Assembly (NCBI GenBank): GCA_965208525.1
Contig: OZ242340.1
Coordinates: forward strand, 1,178,001-1,242,000
Length of the DNA stretch: 64,000 bases
Direction of reading: 5' to 3'
Source: VXYL01 sp965208525
GTDB lineage: Bacteria; Pseudomonadota; Gammaproteobacteria; Pseudomonadales; Azotimanducaceae
A model generated the notes under the pieces. It had not been told where the DNA came from. It saw only the letters and a list, made by a program, of their open reading frames with translations, and searched no databases. Below are positions 25,741 to 34,336 of the stretch, piece by piece. Positions within the stretch are counted from its first letter, which is position 1; the number at the start of each line of letters is the position of its first letter. Position numbers and translations under genes: made by a program.

Positions 25741-26557
25741 CGCAATGCGGCATTCGGGCCAGTGGCGGCCAGCGATTCGGTAAGAAAAAAGCTGATGATG
25801 GCGTGGTGAAGCGCCGCTATGATGCCTCGCATCACCCTGTCGCCCTTTGGCGACGTGGCTGGGCAAGAGGCCCGGCGTGATGGCGTCACCGGAATTGAGG
25901 TGACGACCCAGTGCCTAGCTGCAACCGCTGCAGCGCAGGCGGTCGACGCATCGCAAGGCACGGCTCGCCACATCCGCGGTAGCGCGCGGATGGGGGCGAT
26001 GCCACCGAGACCTGGGGACTGCCGTGGAGGCGCGGAGTCGATCGCGCTGCCGGAGAGTTTGTCCGGCGTTTGGCGGGAACCCGGGTAGCGGCGCGAGGCT
26101 TCGCGCGGACGGGGAGCGATCCCTGTCGTTGCCGCCGAAAGGGCGCAGCGTGCGGAGTCTCGGGTGCCGAAAAGGCTGGCGGGCCCGATGTCGCGAGACA
26201 CGCCGCGGCTGCCGCACGAGACGGCAAGGGAAGACGCGTCGACGGACAGTTCCGCACTTCGGTGCGGGGTCTGCATGCCCTGGCGGGCAGCGGGCCGTCC
26301 ATCAGAACTAAGCGAATGAGGACCCGCTCCCGGCCGCGTTCCGCGGCCGCGGGGTGCGGCCCGAGCGGACACCCCGCACCAATCCAGCCTCGACGACCGG
26401 CGCAGCCGCCCGGCTCGCGCAATCGCCCATGCGGCGCTGGCCGGGCGGTCGCGAGCCTGGGGGGACCGTTTGGAGACTGCGTGGTCTTCTGGCTGGGCAG
26501 CGACGACGTTGGCACCTCGCCCGGTACAATGCGGTCTGCGACGGAGGGGGGCCTGCC

Positions 26558-27253
26558 ATGACTCACTTGCCGGCGGTCGAGCTGGCGGACCTGCTGCGGC
26601 CTGCGTACGGCCCCTGTCCCGAGTTCGAGGGCGCCTGCGGCGGCGTTGCCCGGTGGGCGCCTGAAGAGGGCCACGTTCCGCGCGGCTTCACCGGCGCGTG
26701 CGGAGCGCTGGGCGAGGTCGAGGTCGTGCTGCTGCTGGCGGAGCCCGGCGACCCCCTCGACGGCCAGGCGTTCCCGCCCGGCCTGGGTGCCCGCGACTTC
26801 ATCGGCGACGCGTCGGCCAACACCAGGAGCAGCTACGAGCGCAGCGCGACGCGGTTCCACGCCAACATGCGGAGCATCCTGGACCTGCTGTTCCCCGGGA
26901 CCGGCCTTGCGGAGCAGCTGCGGAAGGCGTGGATCGCCGAAACCTACCTGTGCTCCGCGCCCGTCGAGGGCGGACGCGTGCCGGCGGCGGCCGAACGCGC
27001 CTGCGCGGGAAGGTTCCTGGCGCGCCAGCTTCGCCTGCTTTCGGGCCGGCCCGTCGTCGCGCTGGGCGACAAGGCGCAGAGGAGGGTCCGCCGGCTCGTG
27101 CGCGAGGTGTCGGGCCTGGAGAGTCGGCTGGTCGACGCCTGGGCGGCATCGCCGCCCGGCGCGAACGATCCCCGGGCCCGTCGGTCGTGGGAGCGGGCGG
27201 CGGCGCAGGTGCACGACCTCCTGCATCGAGCGTCGGGCACCGCGCCGGACTGA
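26558..27253 (+). CDS. Uracil-DNA glycosylase-like family protein
   Basis: 231 residues from ATG 26558, which has GGAGGGGGG upstream. The layout recalls uracil-DNA-glycosylase-like proteins: an N-terminal strand VEVVLLLAEPGDP, the middle block GDASANTRSSYERSATRFHA and ILDLLFPGTGLAEQLRKAWI, a Cys-containing strand TYLCSAPVEGG, and RPVVALGDKAQRRV, which matches the VALGxxAxxR strand of the fold. The usual catalytic Asp/His blocks (GQDPYH, HPS) are not obvious, so activity is uncertain. It lies upstream of the integrase pair on the same strand and is part of the island core. Alternative: a nucleic-acid-binding derivative. Confidence 0.6.
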   Translation: MTHLPAVELADLLRPAYGPCPEFEGACGGVARWAPEEGHVPRGFTGACGALGEVEVVLLLAEPGDPLDGQAFPPGLGARDFIGDASANTRSSYERSATRFHANMRSILDLLFPGTGLAEQLRKAWIAETYLCSAPVEGGRVPAAAERACAGRFLARQLRLLSGRPVVALGDKAQRRVRRLVREVSGLESRLVDAWAASPPGANDPRARRSWERAAAQVHDLLHRASGTAPD

Positions 27254-27488
27254 GCGGAAGCGGGGAGGCGGGGCCGGACTGCGCGGGCCGCACGGCTCCA
27301 GGCGCCTGCCGTCGCGTGTCCAGGCCGAACGCGCCGACAGCAGGCCGGCGGGCGGACTCGGCTGCGTTGCCTACCGGTTCCGTAAGAACGCCGTCGTTGA
27401 CGCCTGGAGCCGCCTTCCCTAGCTTTCCCGATCGGAACGGCCTCTGGCGTGCGGCCTGGGAACGAAACCGAACTCGAGGAACGGGGCG

Positions 27489-27812
27489 ATGCGTCAGCTG
27501 CACTTCGACCTGCTGCGCCTGCTGGAGGGCGACCGGCAGGGCTCGCACGGCACGCGGCGCGGCCGGCGCTATGTCCTTGCGCAGGCTGCGGAGACGCTGC
27601 ACCGCCTCGGCTACCAGGGCCTGAGGGCGCGCGGGTTCAAGGGGCGGCACGTCGACGCGCTGGTGGCGGAGTGGCGGCGGCAGGGGCTGTCGGACGGCAC
27701 GGTCCGCAACCGCATGGCGCACCTGCGCTGGCTGGCGCGGAGGATCGGCAAGCCGGGCATCGTGCGCAGGGACAACGCGAGCTACGGGATCGGACCGCCG
27801 TGCGGGACCTGA
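27489..27812 (+). CDS. Stand-alone integrase N-terminal (SAM-like) domain protein
   Basis: 107 residues, MRQLHFDLLRLLEGDRQ to a short tail, with no catalytic domain. It is clearly a paralogue of the first 103 residues of the next integrase (shared LLRL, SHxTRR, RHVxALV, RNRMAH/MNRMAH, RWxA, GKxG, YGI). The stop lies 12 bases inside the next gene, in a different frame, so the two are overlapping and probably translationally coupled. Either a duplication relic or a DNA-binding accessory (directionality or regulator) protein. The frame is open with no decay, which favours some function. Confidence 0.6.
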   Translation: MRQLHFDLLRLLEGDRQGSHGTRRGRRYVLAQAAETLHRLGYQGLRARGFKGRHVDALVAEWRRQGLSDGTVRNRMAHLRWLARRIGKPGIVRRDNASYGIGPPCGT

Positions 27813-28663
27813 ACTGGGACCTGCTCCGGCTTCAGAGGCGGGAGAGCCACCTCGGCTCCCACGCCACCCGCCGCGACCGCTCGTACGCGCTGGCGCAGAT
27901 GGCGAACGCCCTCCACGAGTTGGGCTTCCGCGGCCTGCGCACCGAGGGGCTCAAGCCGAGGCACGTCGAGGCGCTGGTGCGCCACTGGCGGGACGGCGGC
28001 CTGTCCCACGCGACCATGATGAACCGGATGGCGCACGTGCGCTGGTGGGCCGATCGGGTCGGCAAGGCCGGGATGGTCGGGAACAACGCGGACTACGGCA
28101 TCCAGCGGCGGTCGCACGTGTCCGACGGCACGAGGCGGCGCGACCTCGACGCGTCGAGGCTCGCGCGGGTAAGGGATGCCCATGTGCGGATGGCGCTGCG
28201 GCTGCAGGCGGCGTTCGGCCTGCGCCGGGAGGAGGCGATCAAGTTCTCGCCGTCCCATGCCGACCGCGGCGACCGCATCCTGGTGAAGGCGTCGACCGCC
28301 AAGGGCGGGCGCCCGCGCCACGTGCCGGTGCGGACGGCTGCCCAGCGCCGGCTGCTCGACCAGGCGCGGCGGCTGGCGGGCGGCGGCGCGCTGATCCCGC
28401 CGGCGCGCAACTACGCGGAGCAGCGCAGGGTGTACGAGGACCAGACCCGGGCGGCGGGGCTGGACCGCAGCCACGGACTGCGCCACGCGTACGCGCTGGA
28501 CCGGTACGAGGGCCTGACGGGCTGGAAGGCTCCGGCCGCTGGCGGGCCGGCGCAGAGCGAGCTGACGGAACGGGAGCGTCGCATCGACGCGGCGGCGCGG
28601 CTGCGGATCTCCCGCGAGCTCGGTCACGGACGCGTGGAGATCGTGCGAGTCTATTGCGGTTAG
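27800..28663 (+). CDS. Tyrosine recombinase (integrase, PF12834/PF12835-like)
   Basis: 287 residues from GTG 27800. The N-terminal SAM-like core-binding domain (1-105) is followed by a catalytic domain with the Arg of FGLRREEAIKF, the HxxR box SHGLRHAYALDRYEG, a later His in RELGHGRVEI, and the terminal Tyr in VRVYCG. All residues of a tyrosine recombinase seem present. It differs from the P4-type pair at the right end. It cuts and joins DNA at att-type sites. It overlaps the preceding stand-alone domain gene by 13 bases. Confidence 0.75.
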   Translation: MRDLNWDLLRLQRRESHLGSHATRRDRSYALAQMANALHELGFRGLRTEGLKPRHVEALVRHWRDGGLSHATMMNRMAHVRWWADRVGKAGMVGNNADYGIQRRSHVSDGTRRRDLDASRLARVRDAHVRMALRLQAAFGLRREEAIKFSPSHADRGDRILVKASTAKGGRPRHVPVRTAAQRRLLDQARRLAGGGALIPPARNYAEQRRVYEDQTRAAGLDRSHGLRHAYALDRYEGLTGWKAPAAGGPAQSELTERERRIDAAARLRISRELGHGRVEIVRVYCG

Positions 28664-28816
28664 CGGAGTTTCGGGGCAGGTGCGGCCACCGCGCCGGAGG
28701 CGCTGGTTGCGGGCCTGTTGACCATGGGCCTGTGGGGTGACGCAAGCTCTTCGGAAAGCGGCGGGAGGTCGAATTCCTTCGGGTCGTCCGGCGGGCGGCG
28801 AAATGCGCCACCGACC

Positions 28817-29074
28817 ATGGTTCAGTCAATTGACAAGGACTGTAAACCTATACATGATTGGCCGGTGAACGCAGGAGAAGTGGGGCGGTTCGTGGAAGCG
28901 TTGCCGGTGATTGAGGTGGGTGTTGCCATCGTGGGCGTGCTGTTCGCGGTCGTCACGAGGTACGAGGACCGGCGCTTGCGGCGCAGGCGCGAGGAAAACC
29001 TGCGTACGGCGGCGTGTCTGGCAGTGGCGGCGGCGCCGGTCGTCTTGCTGTTGCTGTGGATCGGCCGCAAGTAG
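28817..29074 (+). CDS. Small membrane protein, hypothetical
   Basis: About 85 residues if started at ATG 28817; other starts downstream are possible. Two hydrophobic segments (VIEVGVAIVGVLFAVV and TAACLAVAAAPVVLLLLWI) are separated by a very basic loop (RYEDRRLRRRREENLR). No family recognised. It lies between the integrase and the convergent integrase pair, inside the island. Confidence 0.4.
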   Translation: MVQSIDKDCKPIHDWPVNAGEVGRFVEALPVIEVGVAIVGVLFAVVTRYEDRRLRRRREENLRTAACLAVAAAPVVLLLLWIGRK

Positions 29075-29176
29075 AGAGCGCGGTGCGCGGGGCACGGACC
29101 CGAATTGCGCCCAACCGTCGGCGGGGGCGGACGGCTTGATGTGCGTCAGCCGGCTTCGACGCACAGCCGGCGACGG

Positions 29177-30367
29177 TCAAGGCATGGACGCGTCTCTCGG
29201 CGCCCGTCCGTCGCACCCGTCGGTGTAGTCGGCCCACCGCTGCATCAGCACGCGCCGCCGCCCGAACAGGTCCGAGCGCGCGTAGGCGGCCTCGACCGGG
29301 TTGCGCACGGCGTGCGCGAGCGCCGCCTCCATCACGGCGTGCGGAGTGTCCGTGCACTCGGCGGCCCAGTCCCGGAAGCTGGAGCGGAAGCCGTGCGGCA
29401 CGGCGTCGATGCCGAGGTCGCCGAGCACGCGGTTCAGGCTCCCAGGGTGGAGCGCCCTGCCCTGCGGCGACGGGAAGACCAGTTCGCCCTCGCGGATCCC
29501 GTCGGCCTCGTCGAGGACGTCGAGCGCGCGACCGGACAGCGGCACCCGGTGTTCGCGGCCCGCCTTCATGCGGCTGGCCGGGATCGTCCAGACGGCAGCC
29601 TCGAGGTCAATCTCGTCCCAGCGGGCGCCCCTGGCCTCTCCGGAGCGCACCGCCGTGAGGACCAGGAACTCGAGCGCGAGACGCACCGAAAGGCCTGCAT
29701 CGGATCCGCGCACCCTCGCGAGCGCCGCGCCGACCTCCCCGTGCGGCAGCGCGCGGAAGTGCGTCCTCTTCGCGTCCACCTTCGGCAGCGCGGCGGCCAG
29801 CGCCTCTCCGGCGGGGTTGTCGGAGCGGTGGCCCTGCGCGACGGCCCACTTCATCACCGCCGAGATGCGGTGCCGAACCCGCGTGGCGGTCGTGTGCCTC
29901 GACGTCCAGATCGGCTGCAGCACGGCCATGACGTCGGCGGTCTCGATGGCGTGCACGGGCCGGTGGCCGATGCGGGGATGGACGTATGCCGACAGCGACG
30001 CGCGCCACTGGGCTTCGGTGCCCGCAGCATCCCTCCAGGTGGGACGGTGCATGGCGATCACCGTCTCGGCCGCCTCGGCGAAGGTCGGCGAGTGGCCGGC
30101 CCCGGCGACGCGGGGATCGCCCCCCGCGCGGGCGATGCGGCGGTTGTCCCAGGCGATCTGCCGTGCCTCCGCCAGGGTGACCAGATCGGCGCTGCCAAGG
30201 CCGAGGTCCCGGCGCACGCCGTGGATGGCCAGCCGCTGCACCCACGACCTGCCGCCGCCGCGCGGGCCGGGCTTCACCAGCAGGTACAGGCCGTTGCCGT
30301 CGCCGTAGCGCTTCAGGCGCTCGGCGGGCTTGACGGTGCGAACGAACGCCGCGGTCAGCCGCTTCAC
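29177..30367 (-). CDS. Tyrosine integrase, P4-type (second of tandem pair)
   Basis: 396 residues. GTG 30367 overlaps the TGA of the upstream integrase as GTGA, a coupling arrangement. It has the N-terminal DUF4102 domain (RLTAAFVRTVKPAERLKRYG, GNGLYLLVKPGPRGG), a core-binding middle, and a catalytic domain with Arg in LTAVRSGEARGARWDE, the box PHGFRSSFRDWAAECT, a His in ALAHAVRNP and Tyr in VEAAYARSDLF. It seems intact. About half its residues match the upstream paralogue. Role: integration or excision of the island, or a resident partner protein for a two-recombinase reaction. Confidence 0.85.
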   Translation of the reverse strand: MKRLTAAFVRTVKPAERLKRYGDGNGLYLLVKPGPRGGGRSWVQRLAIHGVRRDLGLGSADLVTLAEARQIAWDNRRIARAGGDPRVAGAGHSPTFAEAAETVIAMHRPTWRDAAGTEAQWRASLSAYVHPRIGHRPVHAIETADVMAVLQPIWTSRHTTATRVRHRISAVMKWAVAQGHRSDNPAGEALAAALPKVDAKRTHFRALPHGEVGAALARVRGSDAGLSVRLALEFLVLTAVRSGEARGARWDEIDLEAAVWTIPASRMKAGREHRVPLSGRALDVLDEADGIREGELVFPSPQGRALHPGSLNRVLGDLGIDAVPHGFRSSFRDWAAECTDTPHAVMEAALAHAVRNPVEAAYARSDLFGRRRVLMQRWADYTDGCDGRAPRDASMP

Positions 30368-31551
30368 GCCGGCGTACCGGCGAGGAAGTCGGCCCATTGC
30401 CGCATGAGCGTCCGCCGGCGCTCGAACAGGTCCGAACGCGCATAGGCGGCCTCGGTGGCGTTCCCGACGACGTGGCCGAGGGCCGCCTCCATCGCCTCCC
30501 GCGGGGCGTCGGTGCATTCGGCGGCCCAGTCGCGGAAGCTGGAGCGGAACCCGTGCGGGTGCGCGGCGATCCCGAGCGCCGGCATCAGGCGCCCGAACGT
30601 GCGCCGGTGGACCGCCCCGCCTCCCCTGGACGAAGGGAAGACGAGATCGCCCCTGCGCAGCGGAGCCGCCTCGCGGAACACGTCGACGGCGCGGTCCGGC
30701 AGCGGCACGCGGTGCGGACGGTTCGTCTTCGACCGCGCGGCGGCCACGGTCCAGGTCGCGGCGTCGAGGTCCACCTCGTCCCACGTCGCCTCCCGCGCCT
30801 CGGCCGAACGCACCGCGCACAGCACCATGAGCTCGAAGGCGAGGCGGATGGACGGACCCGGGCCGCACGCGCGCACCTTCGCCAGCGCGGCAGGCACCTC
30901 GGCCCAAGGCAGCGCCAGGCGCGACTCGGCGCGCCGGTCCACCTTCGGCAATGCCGCCGTCAGGACCTCTCCCGCCGGGTTGTCGCGCCGGTGCCCCTGC
31001 GCGATCGCCCACTGCATCACGAGGCCGATCCGCTGCCGGATGCGCCGGGCCTCGTCGAGCGAGCCCCAGACCGGCTGCAGGACGGCAAGCACGTCGGCAC
31101 TCGTGACGGCCCCGACCGGTAGTCTCCCGAGCCGGTCCATCGCATGGCGTTCCATGGAGGTGCGCCACCGTGCCTCCATCGTCTCCGGGTCCTTCCACGC
31201 GGGCCGCCGCAGGGCGACGACGGCGTCGAACGCCTCGGCAAACGTCAGCATGTCCCGGCGCGGGACGGGATCGCCGCCGCGCCGCGCGATGCGGCGGTTC
31301 TCGAGCGCCTGCGCCCGCGCCTGCCTGAGCGAGACGTCGCGGACGCTTCCCAGGCCCAGCTCCCGCTGGACGCCGTGGACGGCGAGCCGCTGGACCCAGG
31401 ACTTGCCGCCGGGCCCGCCAGTTGGCGTGACGACGAGATAGAGGCCGTTTCCGTCGCCGAATCGGGTAGTCTTGGCGGCTGGACGGACGGCGCTGACGAA
31501 GGCCGGGTTGAGGCGATTGGCCGGCAATGGTTTCCCCAAGACGGTTACCAC
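30364..31551 (-). CDS. Tyrosine integrase, P4-type (first of tandem pair)
   Basis: 395 residues from GTG 31551, ending 4 bases into the next integrase gene. It starts about 190 bp from the right island junction, the normal place for the integrase of such an element. The N-terminal DUF4102 domain (NPAFVSAVRPAAKTTRFGDG, GLYLVVTPTGGPGGKSWVQR) and catalytic residues are all visible: Arg in LCAVRSAEAREATWDE, HPHGFRSSFRDWAAE, His in ALGHVVGNATE and Tyr in AAYARSDLFERRR. The best candidate for the enzyme that inserted the island into the deaminase gene. Confidence 0.88.
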   Translation of the reverse strand: MVTVLGKPLPANRLNPAFVSAVRPAAKTTRFGDGNGLYLVVTPTGGPGGKSWVQRLAVHGVQRELGLGSVRDVSLRQARAQALENRRIARRGGDPVPRRDMLTFAEAFDAVVALRRPAWKDPETMEARWRTSMERHAMDRLGRLPVGAVTSADVLAVLQPVWGSLDEARRIRQRIGLVMQWAIAQGHRRDNPAGEVLTAALPKVDRRAESRLALPWAEVPAALAKVRACGPGPSIRLAFELMVLCAVRSAEAREATWDEVDLDAATWTVAAARSKTNRPHRVPLPDRAVDVFREAAPLRRGDLVFPSSRGGGAVHRRTFGRLMPALGIAAHPHGFRSSFRDWAAECTDAPREAMEAALGHVVGNATEAAYARSDLFERRRTLMRQWADFLAGTPA

Positions 31552-31743
31552 GAACGGACGGAGTCTATCCGGTTTTGCGCGAGACGGCCAGAGGCGGACT
31601 TTGCAAGGCAGTAACTTACGTTATCGCTAAATCGTGGACAATGGGGAATCCCGAGAAATCGTCTGTGCAGGGACGGCTTGGGCTGGGGTAAGAAGCGTTG
31701 TCTGAAGGCAACGGTTCTTGTGGCGCTAGGGCGGAAGGATCTC
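31552..31743. other. Right end of island, att-side leader
   Basis: About 190 bp between the first integrase start and the right junction. No gene. It would hold the integrase promoter and arm-type sites, but none was recognised. Confidence 0.4.
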
Positions 31744-31753
31744 CGTCGCAGCC
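31744..31753. repeat. Right island junction, 10-bp direct repeat
   Basis: CGTCGCAGCC, matching 21776-21785. On the minus strand it carries the GCD codons after GVM in the N-terminal deaminase half. Confidence 0.8.
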
Positions 31754-32482
31754 CATGACGCCGCGCGTTTCGGCTTCTAGTCCAGCAAGGTAGGTGGATA
31801 CGCCGGCGACGATTTGGTCGAGCTCGGCGTCCGGCAGCGCTGCCCGCGTGACGCCCAAGTCGTCATTCCATTCCATATCGGCGGCGAGCGCAGCCGCGCC
31901 GCCCATTCCCGGCGAGGACATGAGCTCCAGATAGAGGATGTTCTGCCCCGCGGCCCTCCGGACTGCCTCCGCAAGCACTTCCGCTTCGTGGCCTCGGCCG
32001 GCGGGCCCGAGCGCGCCGAAAGTGGTGAAGAACTGATCGTGGCCGCTGCGTTCGTAAAGGTGATAGTTGCGGGTGGAAAGGGCATCGATGAGGCGACCAC
32101 GAAACGTGCGATCAGCCACGGCATCAGCCACCGGTACAAGGTCCTGTTCGCGGTGGCACAGCGGCGGTGGGGGTTGGTCTTCCCCGCAGATTCGCAGTTG
32201 CTCCATCTCGCAAGTCACCAGGACCAAGCGGCCAACGTCCACGCAAAGGCCATCCTCCGCCGCCCAGCGCAGATAGCTCTCCGCATAGATGGCACCGCCG
32301 AGATGGCTGTGAAGGTCTGCGCCCTTCGGCATGGCGCGCAGGAATGCACGCAGTTTCGGCGGGGAGCGCTTCACTTCCTCGAACCGCGTGGCGATGTCGG
32401 AGACGGGCGAAAGCGGCTCGGCAGATGGATTTACTTGGCACGAAGTTGCGAACAGCATCGCAACAAGCAAGCCAACTGCCAC
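31744..32482 (-). pseudogene. Adenosine deaminase-like lipoprotein, N-terminal half (split by island)
   Basis: Starts at GTG 32482 with GAAGGGA upstream and a lipoprotein signal (LLVAMLFATSC). The frame has the metal-binding HxH block PKGADLHSHLGGAIY and continues through LYLELMSSPGMGGAAALAAD to GVMGCD, where family members go on with the strand found at 21.78 kb. Beyond 31744 the frame runs 128 bases into island DNA to a stop at 31616. Joined to the C-terminal half it makes 482 codons exactly. As is, it would give a truncated protein. It probably was an exported lipid-anchored adenosine or nucleoside deaminase. Confidence 0.85.
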
Positions 32483-32497
32483 GAGGGGACGTCCCTT

Positions 32498-32602
32498 CGG
32501 AGGGAGGGCGTCTCGCCCTCCATCCGGCGACAGGGCGCGAACGAGTCCGACGTTACGCGGACGCTTGCGGCGCGTGGGGAAGGCAGGATGCCTTCCCTCC
32601 GA
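32498..32602. repeat. Dispersed palindromic repeat A, paired copies
   Basis: cGGAGGGAGGGCGTCTCGCC at 32498 with a partner of the AAGGCAGGATGCCTTCCC sub-type ending about 32602. It lies just upstream of the deaminase half start, so it forms part of its leader. Confidence 0.8.
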
Positions 32603-32618
32603 CTGCGGCCGGCCGACG

Positions 32619-33500
32619 TCAGTCCTTGCCGCGGAAGCCCTCGGTGCCTTGATAAGGCGCGTCGCGGGTCTGGAACGCATGCTTGAGGCCCCCTTCGCGG
32701 ATGGATTCGCCGAACTCGTACGCCCATTCGGTCATCTGCGCCATGGCGTCCTGCTCGGTGGCGCTGCGTACGGACGAATAGATGCCCATGTTCTCGTAGA
32801 AACGGTTCATGGTCGTCTTCAGCATGCCGAGGTGGTCCGATGAACCGTTGGCGATGCGTTCGGCAAACTCGATGGTGTTCGCGTCCAGGTCTTCCTTCGG
32901 CCAGGCGTAGTTGATCATCTCGATGTCGGCGGCTTCGGCGCCGGTCATGCTGTCGCCGGTGTAGTAATACTCCTTCGCCTTGCGCATGGAGAGCACCAGC
33001 GGCCAGATGCAGCCGTTGCGGGCGGTGCCGAGGCCCCGGAGTCCCGGGTGGCCGATCTGGGTGTCGTCGGCGGCCACCACCAGGTCCGTCATCATGGCCA
33101 GTTCGCAACCGCCGGCCAAGGCGTAGCCATGAAGCTGGGCGATGGTGATCTTGGCCATGTTCCACAGATACATCTGCACGTCGGTGATCTGCTGCATGGA
33201 GGTGCGCACGTTCATGAGCAGCGCCCGCCCCTTGGCATCCCTGCCTTGATACACCCGCTCCCCTGGGTGCCGCTCGCGGCCGGGGGTGAGGTCATAGCCG
33301 GCGCTGAAGCAGCGTCCCGCGCCGCGGAGGATGATGACGCGACAGGCCTGATCCGCCTCCAGATCGTGCAGGCATTCGCTGAGCTCGGTGAAGAGCTCGC
33401 CCGTGAGCGCGTTCATCTTCTCCGGGCGGTTGAGCGTGATGCGCGCGAGTCGCTCGTCGGTGCCGAGCCGCTCGAGAATGATGGTGTTGTAGTCGGCCAT
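32619..33500 (-). CDS. Enoyl-CoA hydratase/isomerase family protein
   Basis: 293 residues from ATG 33500, with GGAGGGG upstream; the longer open frame before it is not protein-like. The crotonase fold is seen: ARITLNRPEKMNALTGELF, an oxyanion-hole block VIILRGAGRCFSAGYDLTPG, and ITIAQLHGYALAGGCELAMMTDLVVAADD with the second oxyanion loop. It acts on an acyl-CoA thioester (hydration, isomerisation or related chemistry); the usual catalytic Glu positions cannot be fixed by eye. It carries an extended C-terminus after the core. Neighbours give no pathway. Confidence 0.85.
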   Translation of the reverse strand: MADYNTIILERLGTDERLARITLNRPEKMNALTGELFTELSECLHDLEADQACRVIILRGAGRCFSAGYDLTPGRERHPGERVYQGRDAKGRALLMNVRTSMQQITDVQMYLWNMAKITIAQLHGYALAGGCELAMMTDLVVAADDTQIGHPGLRGLGTARNGCIWPLVLSMRKAKEYYYTGDSMTGAEAADIEMINYAWPKEDLDANTIEFAERIANGSSDHLGMLKTTMNRFYENMGIYSSVRSATEQDAMAQMTEWAYEFGESIREGGLKHAFQTRDAPYQGTEGFRGKD

Positions 33501-33597
33501 TGCCCTTGGTTCCCCTCCTGAAGTCGCCCATCGGGCGTGCGGACGGGCATCGTACACTGCCACGTGCCGCCGCATGTGGCCCGCAAGGGAATGCCTC

Positions 33598-34209
33598 GTG
33601 AGGACCGACCTCTTTCGCTCGCCGTGCCTTTGGCTATGGGCCGCTCCGGGCCTCGTGTGGCTGCTGTTCTGCCTGTGGTACACGAACACGTCCGGGCCGA
33701 TCTCGGAGGCGGAACGGGAGGCGTTCCTCACGGCGGCGGCACAGATGGGATGGGGCGACGAGCGGCTCTCTAGCATCGAACGCTTTATGGAGCAGGACGA
33801 TGGCGGCCAGTTCCTCATGGTCAATTTGCTTGACCTCGCCGACGACCCGGAAGCGGGAGCGAACATGAGCCGCTACATGGAGCACATGCTTCCGGCGCTG
33901 CTTGAGCGGGCCTGCCATCCGACGTTTGCCGGCGATGTCGTCCATCAGGCGATGGATCTGACGGGCATCGAGGGTGCCGAGACATGGGGCTCCGTCGGGA
34001 TCGTCCGCTACCGAAGTCGGCGCGATCTCCTGGAAATCGCCATGAATCCGGTGTTCTCGGACAAGCACGACTACAAGATCGAGGCGCTCGCCAAGACCAT
34101 CGCAGTGCCGATTGCGCCGAGCATCTATCTCAGCGACCTGCGCCTCATCCTGCTGCTCGTGCTGCTGGCCGTCATCGGCATTGCCAACGCACTCTGGCCT
34201 CGCCGCTGA
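33598..34209 (+). CDS. Hypothetical membrane protein
   Basis: 203 residues from GTG 33598, chosen because AAGGGA is seven bases upstream; ATG 33574 is an alternative. The N-terminal hydrophobic segment (LWLWAAPGLVWLLFCLWY) and C-terminal one (LRLILLLVLLAVIGIANAL) suggest a protein with its middle domain on one side of the inner membrane. The middle part has MEQDDGGQFLMVNLLDLAD, recalling DUF1330-like proteins, but the match is weak. It starts about 100 bp from the divergent enoyl-CoA hydratase. No function can be given. Confidence 0.7.
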   Translation: MRTDLFRSPCLWLWAAPGLVWLLFCLWYTNTSGPISEAEREAFLTAAAQMGWGDERLSSIERFMEQDDGGQFLMVNLLDLADDPEAGANMSRYMEHMLPALLERACHPTFAGDVVHQAMDLTGIEGAETWGSVGIVRYRSRRDLLEIAMNPVFSDKHDYKIEALAKTIAVPIAPSIYLSDLRLILLLVLLAVIGIANALWPRR

Positions 34210-34336
34210 CGGCACCGACTCCGAGGTTGCCTGAAGTCGGCACGGGCGACCCCGTGCGTGCCCGTCCTTGGCGCTTAAGCTGCCCTGGCAATGGGTGGCA
34301 GAATGGATTCCCGCTTCGAACTTGAGCTCCCATAGC

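Larger units (their letters stand above)
24572..26557. other. Gene-poor part of island with decayed IS DNA
   Basis: About 2 kb with long but unconvincing open frames in GC-rich DNA. It holds an IS21-type terminus and istB remnant (25045-25500), a perfect hairpin (25707-25740), and several inverted GC blocks around 26320-26380. I see no intact gene. Confidence 0.6.
21786..31743. mobile_element. Integrated island inside adenosine deaminase-like gene
   Basis: Segment bounded by direct copies of CGTCGCAGCC. Removing it with one repeat copy (9,968 bp) fuses the two deaminase halves in frame. From left to right it holds a 134-bp inverted-repeat unit, a PLD-like nuclease (-), a trypsin-like protease (+), a region with an IS21 remnant, a uracil-DNA-glycosylase-like gene, an integrase with a duplicated N-terminal domain, a small membrane protein, and two tandem tyrosine integrases ending about 190 bp from the right junction, the usual place for an island integrase. 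The right part is visibly more GC-rich than the left part, suggesting composite origin. Confidence 0.85.

Noticed and set aside
25886..27226. 446-codon minus-strand frame
   Set aside because: Lies antisense to the UDG-like gene and has shadow-type composition.
28830..28854. TTGACA and TATACA promoter-like pair
   Set aside because: Spacing of 13 bases is too short for a sigma-70 promoter.
31616..31743. Codons after the right junction as the true C-terminus of the deaminase
   Set aside because: The stretch (DPSALAPQEPLPSDNAS...) is low-complexity island DNA and lacks the HAGE and TDD motifs found in the displaced half.
21776..31753. Insertion at a tRNA gene
   Set aside because: No tRNA-like cloverleaf was seen at either junction; the target is the deaminase reading frame.
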